In this document: in pieces, positions 1 to 6,150 of the stretch
Layout of the letters: each line of letters opens with the position of its first letter
Position numbering within the stretch: position 1 is the first letter of the stretch
Assembly (NCBI GenBank): GCA_018814505.1
Contig: JAHIZQ010000212.1
Span: forward strand, 1 to 6,150
Direction: 5' to 3'
Length of the DNA stretch: 6,150 bases
Source of the DNA: Candidatus Omnitrophota bacterium
GTDB lineage: Bacteria > Omnitrophota > Gorgyraeia > Tantalellales > Tantalellaceae
Made by a program: the position numbers and the translations under genes
Notes under the pieces: generated by a model
What the model was told of the DNA's origin: nothing
The model's input: the letters and a program-made list of their open reading frames with translations, nothing else
Database searches by the model: none

Positions 1-1061
1 TCCCACGTGGCATGACGCCGGCAAGCGATGTAGCTAACCTTTCAATTCTAGGGTATGACCCCAAAAAATATTATTGCGGGAGAGGTCCGTTAGAAGCGGC
101 TAATTTGGGGGTCTCTCTTTCTGAAAAAGATGTGGCGTTTAGGTTTAATACCGTAACCATTTCTGATAACAAGATGGCGGATTATAGCGCGGGGCATATA
201 ACTACAACTGAAACGTCTGTTTTGGTTGAAATGCTTAATGGTGCTTTTGGAAATGAAAAAATTCATTTTTATACAGGCACTAGTTACAGAAATTTGCTTG
301 TAGTGCGTTGCGATTTCGCTGAAGACGCTGAAAAATTATCGAAAATAAAGTTTTTCCCGCCGCATGATATTTTAGATAAAGATATTTCAAAATATTTACC
401 GAAAAATGCGGAACTTGTTGAATTAATGATGCGGTCTAAGGGAGTATTGGAAGATTGCGATATAAACAAAGTTAGAATTGATTTAGGGCAAAATCCGGCA
501 AATATGATATGGATTTGGGGACAAGGACGAAAGCCGGATATGCCTTCTTTTTATGATGCTTATGGTATTTCAGGGGGAATGGTATCAGCCGTGGATTTAC
601 TCAAAGGAATGGCGCGTGTACTTGGGCTTGAAGTTGCGGAGGTTCCGGGAGCCACAGGGTATTATGATACGAATTATGAAGGAAAAGCTCAGGCCGCGCT
701 TGATATTTTGGAACATAAGGATATGGCCTTCATTCATGTTGAGGCTCCGGATGAAGCGGGGCACAATGGAGATGTACATGCCAAAATAAAGGCTATAGAA
801 AATTTTGATAGCAAAATAACCGGGCCTGTTATTAAGGAACTTTCGAAGCGGGGCGATTACCGGGCGTTAATACTGCCGGATCATCCCACGCCGATAAATA
901 TGAGAACCCATACTTCTGATCCGGTTCCCTTCGCAATGTGCGGAAAAGGAATTACGCCGGACGAAGTTTTGGTTTTTTCGGAAAAATCAGCTAAAGCTGG
1001 GAGTCTGTCTTTAGTGCAGGGCTGGGATTTAATGAAAATGCTTATTTCTAAAAAGGAATAA
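1..1061 (+). CDS. ApgM-family (archaeal-type phosphoglycerate mutase-like) protein, possible homoserine kinase analogue; 5' partial
   Basis: This is the C-terminal part, about 353 residues, of a protein of the alkaline-phosphatase-superfamily metalloenzyme group that includes archaeal-type cofactor-independent phosphoglycerate mutase (ApgM). The reading frame is open to the left edge (first full codon at 3). The ATG at 12 is an internal Met, because conserved family sequence (PRG then MTPASDVANLSILGYDP) runs across it; roughly 50 N-terminal residues with the first metal ligand should lie upstream. Visible motifs are SDVANLS, with the presumed nucleophilic Ser at codon 24-26; GRGPLEAA; DYSAGHI; HVEAPDEAGH, with Asp 750-752 and His 762-764; LPDHPTP, with Asp-His 879-884; and RTHTSDPVPF, with His 909-911. 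The family either interconverts 2- and 3-phosphoglycerate or, for a bacterial subset next to threonine genes, is proposed to phosphorylate homoserine. The adjacent lysC favours the second role by inference. Family membership is clear; the substrate is not. Confidence 0.88.
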   Translation, partial: PRGMTPASDVANLSILGYDPKKYYCGRGPLEAANLGVSLSEKDVAFRFNTVTISDNKMADYSAGHITTTETSVLVEMLNGAFGNEKIHFYTGTSYRNLLVVRCDFAEDAEKLSKIKFFPPHDILDKDISKYLPKNAELVELMMRSKGVLEDCDINKVRIDLGQNPANMIWIWGQGRKPDMPSFYDAYGISGGMVSAVDLLKGMARVLGLEVAEVPGATGYYDTNYEGKAQAALDILEHKDMAFIHVEAPDEAGHNGDVHAKIKAIENFDSKITGPVIKELSKRGDYRALILPDHPTPINMRTHTSDPVPFAMCGKGITPDEVLVFSEKSAKAGSLSLVQGWDLMKMLISKKE

Positions 1062-1063
1062 TC

Positions 1064-1111
1064 CTTTGATATTCTGTTTGTACCGTGCTTTGATACTTTG
1101 TTAAAACTCTG
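1064..1111 (+). repeat. degenerate 24-bp tandem repeat in the lysC upstream spacer
   Basis: Two adjacent 24-bp units, 1064-1087 and 1088-1111, match at 17 of 24 positions by direct comparison. Both begin with the identical octamer CTTTGATA. They fill the first half of the 128-bp spacer between the ApgM-like gene and lysC. The repeat could be a decayed duplication or a pair of binding sites spaced about two helical turns apart. A short inverted pair, TACCGT (1081-1086) and ACGGTA (1127-1132), lies in the same spacer. The similarity is visible; the function is unknown. Confidence 0.4.
1066..1094 (+). promoter_or_regulatory. weak sigma70-like promoter candidate upstream of lysC
   Basis: TTGATA at 1066-1071 resembles a -35 box (4 of 6) and TTTGAT at 1089-1094 resembles a -10 box (4 of 6), with a 17-bp spacer. 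They lie about 100 bp upstream of the lysC start. Such matches are common by chance in AT-rich DNA, and the genes may simply be read through from upstream, so this is only a candidate for a secondary promoter. Confidence 0.18.
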
Positions 1112-1173
1112 CGATAGGTTATGTGTACGGTAAAATCGAGGGGGAAATTTTTTACACGCGTTATGTTAAAAAT

Positions 1174-1180
1174 AGGGGAT
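1174..1180 (+). promoter_or_regulatory. ribosome binding site that fixes the lysC start
   Basis: The purine-rich AGGGGAT lies 9 bases before the ATG at 1190. The earlier in-frame ATG at 1121 has only an AGG 2 bases away, too close to serve. The ATG at 1163 has no clear site. The 1190 start also puts the conserved kinase motif about 10 residues from the N-terminus, as usual for aspartate kinases. Confidence 0.6.
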
Positions 1181-1189
1181 AAGATTACG

Positions 1190-2431
1190 ATGAAAAAAAG
1201 GACAAAAGGCGTAATAGTACAGAAGTATGGCGGAAGCAGTGTGGCGAATCCGGCAAGAATTATTGAAGTTGCTAAGAGAGTCGCTTCTTGCAGGGAAAAG
1301 GGATATGATGTAGTGGTTGTGGTTTCCGCCCTGGGTGACACGACAGATGAACTTTTAAGTCTCGCGGGCGAGATTAGTAAAACTCCTCCTGAACGGGAAC
1401 TAGATATGCTTATATCTACCGGAGAACAGGTGTCAGTAGCTCTTTTGGCTATGGCTTTAACTGAGCTTGGCCGTGAAGCGATTTCTTTTACCGGCGCGCA
1501 AGTTGGGATTATTACTGATTCCTCGCATACAAAAGCTAAGATTTTAGATGTTAGCACCAAGAGAATTCAAAAAGAGCTTTTGCAAGGGAAAATAGTTATT
1601 GTGGCAGGTTTCCAAGGAATAAATTTAGATCAGGAAATAACTACTTTAGGCAGGGGCGGTTCGGATATGACGGCAGTGGCGTTAGCAAAAGTTTTGAAAG
1701 CGAAAATGTGCGAAATATATACGGATGTTAAAGGAGTTTACACGGCTGACCCGCGCATAGTGCCGTCTGCCCGCAAGTTGGATAGTATAAGTTATGAAGA
1801 AATGCTTGAAATGGCGTCGCTTGGAGCACAGGTTATGCAGGCGCGAAGCATGGAAGTTGCCGGAAAATTTAATGTTCCGATGCAGGTGAGGTCAAGTTTT
1901 TCTACAGAAGAAGGAACAGTGATAACTAGGGAGGTTAAAGATATGGAAGATGTCCTGGTGCGCGGCGTTACGGTGAATAAAGGCGAGGCAAAAGTCACAG
2001 TATGTGATGTTCCTGATAAGCCGGGAGAAGCTAGCAGGCTATTTGAACGATTGGCAAAGGCTGATATAAACGTAGATATGATTGTACAGAATATATCACG
2101 AACAAAAGCTACGGATATTTCGTTTACTGTTGAAGGAAAAGATTTGCAAAAAATAAAAAAAGAAATTGAAAAGATCGTAAAAGATATAAACGCCAAAGAT
2201 GTAAGATACGATAAAGATATAGCAAAAGTTTCGGTTGTGGGTATTGGCATGCGTAGTCATTCGGGAGTCGCGGCAAAAATGTTTAACGCGTTAGCTATCG
2301 AAAAAATTAATATTAAAATGATATCGACTAGTGAAATTAAGATTTCCTGTATCGTTGAAAAAAAACAAGCAGATAACGCTGTGAGAGCTCTCCATAAGGC
2401 GTTTGGATTGAACAAAAAAAGAGTAAAGTAA
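1190..2431 (+). CDS. lysC: aspartate kinase, alpha subunit (aspartokinase)
   Basis: Aspartate kinase phosphorylates L-aspartate with ATP, the first committed step to lysine (and diaminopimelate), methionine and threonine. The 413-residue product is the usual length of the monofunctional LysC class. Visible motifs are KYGGSS (12-17) at the N-terminus of the kinase fold, STGEQ (76-80) in the substrate site, GRGGSD (154-159) and YTDVKGVYTADPR (177-189) in the nucleotide region. Two ACT domains follow, about 264-330 (DVPDKPGEA) and 345-410 (VVGIGMRSHSGVA, then STSEIKISCIVE); this pair binds lysine and/or threonine for feedback inhibition in the family. The start at 1190 was preferred over 1121 because of its ribosome binding site and the family N-terminus; the extra 23 residues from 1121 look unlike any family extension. 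It lies 128 bp after the ApgM-like gene and 104 bp before the citramalate synthase gene. No frameshift or missing catalytic motif was seen. Confidence 0.95.
   Translation: MKKRTKGVIVQKYGGSSVANPARIIEVAKRVASCREKGYDVVVVVSALGDTTDELLSLAGEISKTPPERELDMLISTGEQVSVALLAMALTELGREAISFTGAQVGIITDSSHTKAKILDVSTKRIQKELLQGKIVIVAGFQGINLDQEITTLGRGGSDMTAVALAKVLKAKMCEIYTDVKGVYTADPRIVPSARKLDSISYEEMLEMASLGAQVMQARSMEVAGKFNVPMQVRSSFSTEEGTVITREVKDMEDVLVRGVTVNKGEAKVTVCDVPDKPGEASRLFERLAKADINVDMIVQNISRTKATDISFTVEGKDLQKIKKEIEKIVKDINAKDVRYDKDIAKVSVVGIGMRSHSGVAAKMFNALAIEKINIKMISTSEIKISCIVEKKQADNAVRALHKAFGLNKKRVK
1929..1935 (+). promoter_or_regulatory. internal ribosome binding site for the LysC beta subunit
   Basis: GGGAGGT, containing the full anti-Shine-Dalgarno complement GGAGGT (1930-1935), lies inside the lysC coding sequence, 7 bases before the in-frame ATG at 1943. 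It is a better match than the site used for full-length lysC. The host codons (agg gag gtt) include the Arg codon AGG, which could reflect selection for the site. Confidence 0.65.
1943..2431 (+). CDS. aspartate kinase beta (regulatory) subunit, nested in-frame start
   Basis: An internal ATG at codon 252 of lysC, preceded by a near-perfect ribosome binding site, would give a 162-residue protein made only of the two ACT domains. It begins MEDVLVRGVTVNKGEAKV. In Bacillus subtilis and Corynebacterium glutamicum the same gene is known to make a full-length alpha and a C-terminal beta chain from an internal start, forming an alpha2-beta2 enzyme whose beta chain carries effector-binding regions. The position of this Met, just before the first ACT domain, corresponds to the known beta start as I recall it (C. 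glutamicum beta starts with a similar MEEAVL segment). The site, spacing and frame are seen directly; translation as a separate chain is inferred from the known cases. Confidence 0.65.
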   Translation: MEDVLVRGVTVNKGEAKVTVCDVPDKPGEASRLFERLAKADINVDMIVQNISRTKATDISFTVEGKDLQKIKKEIEKIVKDINAKDVRYDKDIAKVSVVGIGMRSHSGVAAKMFNALAIEKINIKMISTSEIKISCIVEKKQADNAVRALHKAFGLNKKRVK

Positions 2432-2447
2432 CTGGTTTGCTGGTTGG

Positions 2448-2465
2448 GGTAAGGCAAGCCTTGTC
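2448..2465 (+). other. small hairpin in the lysC-cimA spacer
   Basis: The sequence around the perfect 12-bp inverted repeat AAGGCAAGCCTT (2451-2462) can extend by G-U and G-C pairs to a 7-bp stem with a 4-base CAAG loop, with arms 2448-2454 and 2459-2465. No run of T follows, so it is not a standard intrinsic terminator. It may stabilise or mark processing of the message between lysC and cimA, or mean nothing. The rest of the 104-bp spacer (2432-2535) shows only the cimA ribosome binding site. Confidence 0.3.
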
Positions 2466-2521
2466 TAATTGTAGAGATGTTTCGCTTTACTGTTTTGCAG
2501 GCGACAAATGACATATTAACC

Positions 2522-2528
2522 AAGAGGG
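2522..2528 (+). promoter_or_regulatory. ribosome binding site of cimA
   Basis: AAGAGGG lies 7 bases before the ATG at 2536. It supports that start, which also gives the family N-terminus with the catalytic DTTLRDG motif at residues 8-14. Confidence 0.6.
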
Positions 2529-2535
2529 CAAAAAA

Positions 2536-4116
2536 ATGAAAAAAGTTTATATTTATGATACAACGTTGAGAGATGGCGCTCAATCAGAAGGGATATCCTT
2601 TTCTGTTAAAGACAAAATCAGAATTGCAAAAAAACTTGATGAATTATCTGTGGATTTTATAGAGGGCGGATGGCCGGGGTCGAACCCTAAAGATGATGAG
2701 TTTTTCATGGAAGCGGCCAGGTCTCTTAAATTGAAAAATTCTAAACTTGTCGCTTTTGGCAGTACGCGTCGAGCGAATACCGCGCCGGCAGACGATATTG
2801 TTATGAAGGGATTACTCAAAGCCCAGACAAAGTATTTAACGATTTTCGGTAAAAGCTGGGATTTCCACGCGAAACAAATTTTAAGAACTACACTTAAAGA
2901 AAACCTCAACATGATAGAGGATTCAGTTAAGTATCTGAGCAAAAAAGGGCGTCATGTTTTTTTTGACGCGGAACATTTTTTTGACGGGTATGCAAATAAT
3001 CCAAAATACGCGTTTGAAACTTTAAAAGCGGCCGCGAACGGTGGTGCCGAAGTTTTAATTCTTTGTGATACAAATGGGGGAGGGATTACCAGCAGGATAT
3101 TTGAAGTTGTAGAAGAAGTGCGGAAAAAAATAAAAGTTCCTTTAGGTATTCACGTTCATAACGATGCGGATATGGCTGTTGCTAATTCTGTCGCGGCAGT
3201 TCAGGCGGGGTGCATTCAAGTCCAAGGTACATTTAATGGATATGGCGAAAGATGTGGGAACGCGAATCTTGTGTCCATTCTACCAGCTTTAAAATTTAAA
3301 CTGGGAATGGATTGTCTTTCGGAGTTTGCTTTTAAGGAATTAACGGAAAGCGCGATATATATCGCTGAAATTTCAAATGTGCGACAACAGGATAACCAGC
3401 CTTATGTGGGTGAAAGTGCGTTTGCCCATAAAGCGGGAGTACATGTGAACGCGATACTCAAAAATAGTAAGAGTTATGAACATATTGACCCTTTAGTGGT
3501 TGGAAATAAGCGTAGAATGCTTATTTCTGAACTTTCTGGAAAATCAAGCATTATAGATAAAGCTGATGAATTTGGCCTGGGGATTGATAAGTCTTCAACC
3601 GAGGCAAATAAAATTTTGTCTGCCGTACAGGATTTAGAAAAAGAGGGATATCAATTTGAACTGGCTGAAGCATCGCTTGTTTTATTGATGAAAAAAGCCG
3701 CCGGGCTTTTTAAAAAACAGTTTGAGATGGAAGACTTTAGAGTTATTGTCGAGAAAAGACAAAATGGACCGATTGTTTCTGAAGCAACGCTTAAACTAAA
3801 AATAGGGGATGAATTTCGGCATACGGTTTCGCTTGGGGATGGTCCGGTACACGCTTTGGATAAAGCGCTTCGTAAATCTTTAGTAGAGTTTTTTCCGGCA
3901 TTAAAGGAAATGCATCTTTCGGATTTTCGTGTGCGCGTACTTGATGAAAAATCTGGTACTGCCGCTAAAGTCAGAGTTCTTATTCAGTCTCAGGATAAAA
4001 CAGATTCGTGGTGGACAGTAGGGGTTTCTGGAAACATAATTGAAGCTTGTTGGCTGGCGCTTAAAGATTCAGTTGAATATAAATTTATGAAAAAGGAGGA
4101 GAAGAGGAATAAATGA
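2536..4116 (+). CDS. cimA: (R)-citramalate synthase
   Basis: Citramalate synthase condenses pyruvate and acetyl-CoA to (R)-citramalate, the entry to isoleucine through 2-oxobutyrate that needs no threonine. The 526-residue product has the length and order of the long bacterial CimA group. A DRE-TIM metallolyase barrel starts with DTTLRDG (8-14; catalytic Arg12, metal-binding Asp13) and continues with [12 protein letters not shown] (42-53), HVHND (206-210; metal ligands His206 and His208), [11 protein letters not shown] (235-245) and FAHKAGVHV (296-304). A C-terminal LeuA-type dimer/regulatory domain covers about 395-515 and is where isoleucine normally inhibits such enzymes. The GWPGSNPKD and [11 protein letters not shown] segments favour CimA over 2-isopropylmalate synthase or homocitrate synthase, close relatives in the same family. 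The last codons (KKEEKRNK) contain the ribosome binding site of the next gene, and the TGA overlaps its ATG, so the two are probably translated in a coupled way. Confidence 0.93.
   Translation: MKKVYIYDTTLRDGAQSEGISFSVKDKIRIAKKLDELSVDFIEGGWPGSNPKDDEFFMEAARSLKLKNSKLVAFGSTRRANTAPADDIVMKGLLKAQTKYLTIFGKSWDFHAKQILRTTLKENLNMIEDSVKYLSKKGRHVFFDAEHFFDGYANNPKYAFETLKAAANGGAEVLILCDTNGGGITSRIFEVVEEVRKKIKVPLGIHVHNDADMAVANSVAAVQAGCIQVQGTFNGYGERCGNANLVSILPALKFKLGMDCLSEFAFKELTESAIYIAEISNVRQQDNQPYVGESAFAHKAGVHVNAILKNSKSYEHIDPLVVGNKRRMLISELSGKSSIIDKADEFGLGIDKSSTEANKILSAVQDLEKEGYQFELAEASLVLLMKKAAGLFKKQFEMEDFRVIVEKRQNGPIVSEATLKLKIGDEFRHTVSLGDGPVHALDKALRKSLVEFFPALKEMHLSDFRVRVLDEKSGTAAKVRVLIQSQDKTDSWWTVGVSGNIIEACWLALKDSVEYKFMKKEEKRNK
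4094..4107 (+). promoter_or_regulatory. ribosome binding site of valS, inside the end of cimA
   Basis: AGGAGG (4094-4099) and a second purine block GAAGAGG (4101-4107) precede the ATG at 4113 by 13 and 5 bases. Both lie in the last codons of the citramalate synthase gene, consistent with translation coupled across the ATGA overlap. Confidence 0.6.
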
Positions 4117-6150
4117 AAGATCTTCCTACCAGGTATAATCCAAAACAAAAAGAAGAAGAAATCTATAACGAGTGGCTTAAAGAAAATCTTTTTCATGCCA
4201 GCGCAAGAAAAGAAAAAAAGCCTTATTGCATAGTTATTCCGCCTCCGAATGTTACAGGTATTCTTCATATGGGGCACGCTCTTAATAACACGTTACAGGA
4301 CATATTGATAAGATGGAAACGCATGCAAGGGTTTGAAACTTTGTGGATGCCGGGTACTGACCATGCCGGCATAGCTACTCAGAATGTTGTTGAGAGGGAA
4401 ATCGCGAAACAAAATTTAAAAAGAGCTGATTTAGGGCGTGAAAAATTTCTGGAAAAAGTTTGGCAGTGGAAAGAAGAATACGGTAGTACCATTATTCATC
4501 AGCTTAAAAAGCTTGGATGTTCCTGTGATTGGGATAGGACCCGGTTTACTATGGACGAAGGTCTTTCAAACGCTGTTAGGGAAGTTTTTTCGCGGCTCTA
4601 TAAAGACGGATTGGTTTATAAGGGAGACTATATAATAAATTGGTGCCCGAGATGTACAACCGCGCTTAGTGATGAAGAAGCGGAACATCGGGACATAGAA
4701 GGTATGTTGTATTATCTTAAGTATCCCGTTAAGGGCAGAGAAAAGCTTGTTAAAGAAAATGAAGATTATGTTGTGGTAGCGACTACGCGTCCCGAAACAA
4801 TGTTGGGTGATGTGGCAGTCGCGGTTAATCCTAAAGATAAAAGGTATGCTAGTCTTCACGGAAAGACTTTGATTTTGCCGATTATTAAGCGTGATTTAAA
4901 AATTATATTTGACGAGAACGTGGATCCGGAGTTCGGTACGGGCGCGCTTAAAGTTACACCCGCGCATGATCCGATGGATTTTGAATTAGGGAAAAAGTAT
5001 AATTTGGAAAACATAAACGTAATGCACTCGGACGGCAGAATAAATGCTTTAGGCGGCGATTATGAAGGTATGGATAGATTTGAGTGCAGAGAAGCTATAC
5101 TTGATGATTTGAAACTGCGACATCTTTTTATAAAATCAGAAAGACACGTTCATGCTGTTGGGCATTGTTATAGGTGTCATACGGTTGTTGAGCCCCGCCT
5201 TTCAAAACAATGGTTTGTAAAAATGAAGCCATTGGCAAAACCCGCGATTAAAGTTGTAAAAGAAGAAAAAATAAAGTTTTATCCCGCGCGTTGGACAAAA
5301 GTTTATCTTAACTGGATGGAAAACATAAGAGATTGGTGTGTGTCGCGCCAAATATGGTGGGGGCATCGTATCCCGGTATGGTATTGTAAAGATTGCTTAA
5401 AATATGACAATGTTCGTGATGTTGAAGTGAATTCTCCGGACAAAAAAGGAGTTTTTGTCGGAGAAAAATATGAAAATTGTCCTGTTTGCGGTTCATTAAA
5501 TATCGAACAGGATCCAGATGTTCTTGATACATGGTTTAGTTCGTGGTTGTGGCCTTTTTCCACGCTTGGCTGGCCTGAAAATACAGAAGAATTAAAAATG
5601 TTTTATCCTACGGATGTATTAGTTACCGCGCCTGAAATTATATTTTTTTGGGTTGCCCGAATGATTATGGCCGGTCTTAAGTTCAACAAAGAGATACCTT
5701 TCAGAGACGTTTATATACATGGCACTGTCAGGGACGCGAGCGGAACAAAAATGTCGAAATCTTTAGGTAACGTTATAGACCCGCTTGACATTATTGATGA
5801 GGTCGGTAGTGACGCTTTAAGATTTAGTATCATCTCGATTACTTCACAGGGACAAGACGTTTTTTTATCAAAAGAGAAGTTCGAACTTGGCCGTAATTTT
5901 GCCAATAAAATATGGAATGCTTCGCGTTATGTTTTGTTAGGGTTAGATGAAACCGCTGTCGGTGGTGAAATTGAAAAAGAGAGTTTAACTCTTGCGGATA
6001 AGTGGATATTGGGCTCATTGAATAATGCTATTCAAAACGTAACAAAAGCATTTATAGCTTATAGATTTAATGATGCCGCGGGTATTTTGTATGACTTTAT
6101 TTGGCACAAATATTGTGACTGGTATCTGGAATTTTCAAAATTTTCAGAAA
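4113..6150 (+). CDS. valS: valine--tRNA ligase (valyl-tRNA synthetase), 3' partial
   Basis: This class I synthetase attaches valine to tRNA-Val and edits mischarged threonine. The frame is open from the ATG at 4113 to the right edge: 679 codons of a protein usually near 880 residues, so the rest of the anticodon-binding domain and any C-terminal coiled coil are outside. Signatures are [14 protein letters not shown] (44-57, with the HIGH-type HMGH at 52-55), [10 protein letters not shown], the CP1 editing domain with [10 protein letters not shown] (224-233) and AHDPMD (Asp286 of the editing site), DTWFSS (472-477) and KMSKS (546-550). Cysteine pairs Cys178/Cys181, Cys352/Cys355, Cys425/Cys428 and Cys456/Cys459 look like zinc-knuckle sites. 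The anticodon-binding domain begins near LADKWI (627-632). The PPPNVTG and [10 protein letters not shown] motifs mark ValRS rather than IleRS or LeuRS. The start overlaps the cimA stop as ATGA. Confidence 0.96.
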   Translation, partial: MKDLPTRYNPKQKEEEIYNEWLKENLFHASARKEKKPYCIVIPPPNVTGILHMGHALNNTLQDILIRWKRMQGFETLWMPGTDHAGIATQNVVEREIAKQNLKRADLGREKFLEKVWQWKEEYGSTIIHQLKKLGCSCDWDRTRFTMDEGLSNAVREVFSRLYKDGLVYKGDYIINWCPRCTTALSDEEAEHRDIEGMLYYLKYPVKGREKLVKENEDYVVVATTRPETMLGDVAVAVNPKDKRYASLHGKTLILPIIKRDLKIIFDENVDPEFGTGALKVTPAHDPMDFELGKKYNLENINVMHSDGRINALGGDYEGMDRFECREAILDDLKLRHLFIKSERHVHAVGHCYRCHTVVEPRLSKQWFVKMKPLAKPAIKVVKEEKIKFYPARWTKVYLNWMENIRDWCVSRQIWWGHRIPVWYCKDCLKYDNVRDVEVNSPDKKGVFVGEKYENCPVCGSLNIEQDPDVLDTWFSSWLWPFSTLGWPENTEELKMFYPTDVLVTAPEIIFFWVARMIMAGLKFNKEIPFRDVYIHGTVRDASGTKMSKSLGNVIDPLDIIDEVGSDALRFSIISITSQGQDVFLSKEKFELGRNFANKIWNASRYVLLGLDETAVGGEIEKESLTLADKWILGSLNNAIQNVTKAFIAYRFNDAAGILYDFIWHKYCDWYLEFSKFSE

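Noticed and set aside
12..14. ATG at 12 as the true start of the first gene
   Set aside because: The frame is open to the left edge, and conserved family residues (PRG) precede this Met directly. The protein would lack the N-terminal metal-binding part.
1052..1067. AAAGGA-ATAA-TCCTTT palindrome at the stop codon of the first gene as a terminator
   Set aside because: The 6-bp stem is AT-rich and weak, and only TTT GAT follows rather than a T-tract; it cannot be called a terminator from sequence.
1121..1189. An upstream ATG extending aspartate kinase by 23 residues
   Set aside because: It lacks a well-placed ribosome binding site, and the added residues do not resemble the family N-terminus; the ATG at 1190 has both.
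1048..1560. Minus-strand 170-residue open frame across the start of lysC
   Set aside because: It lies antisense to clear aspartate kinase coding sequence and has no recognisable protein features or ribosome binding site; a shadow frame.
2491..2519. A promoter before cimA using TATTAA (2514-2519)
   Set aside because: No acceptable -35 box lies 16-18 bp upstream, and the box almost abuts the ribosome binding site.
1792..2942. Minus-strand open frames opposite lysC and cimA (1792-2250, 2257-2583, 2580-2942)
   Set aside because: These are antisense shadows of well-conserved genes, with Ser/Ile/Phe-rich translations typical of reversed AT-rich coding DNA.
4438..4635. A short plus-strand open frame inside valS
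   Set aside because: It overlaps, out of frame, the conserved valyl-tRNA synthetase sequence, which is unbroken across this stretch.

Overview
The window is a compact, single-strand bacterial biosynthetic gene cluster. All genes read on the + strand, each complete gene has a Shine-Dalgarno-type ribosome binding site, and the DNA is moderately AT-rich with mostly A/T-ending codons. There are no mobile elements, RNA genes, CRISPR arrays or signs of horizontal transfer. Assignment to a phylum is uncertain. An archaeal-type phosphoglycerate-mutase-like gene next to lysC and a long-form citramalate synthase is the kind of arrangement I associate with deltaproteobacterial, Omnitrophota or Elusimicrobiota-like lineages, but this is a weak inference.

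Layout: (1) positions 1-1061 hold the 3' part of a gene of the archaeal-type cofactor-independent phosphoglycerate mutase (ApgM) family, whose N-terminus lies outside the window. The aspartate-pathway context suggests it may be the proposed homoserine kinase analogue rather than a glycolytic enzyme. (2) A 128-bp spacer carries a degenerate 24-bp tandem repeat and a weak promoter-like sequence. (3) Positions 1190-2431 encode a monofunctional aspartate kinase with two C-terminal ACT domains. Inside it, in the same frame, a very strong ribosome binding site and an ATG at 1943 predict a separately translated regulatory beta subunit. (4) A 104-bp spacer has a small hairpin. (5) Positions 2536-4116 encode a citramalate synthase. 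(6) It overlaps by 4 bp (ATGA) a valyl-tRNA synthetase gene that runs off the right end at 6150.

Together the genes cover the entrance to the aspartate family (LysC), probably the homoserine to threonine step (the ApgM-like protein), a threonine-independent entry into isoleucine synthesis (CimA), and charging of tRNA with valine, whose synthesis shares enzymes with isoleucine. This is amino-acid housekeeping. I found no undescribed defence, mobile or other exotic system. The points most worth a second look are the nested LysC beta subunit and the likely misnaming of the ApgM-like gene as a glycolytic mutase.
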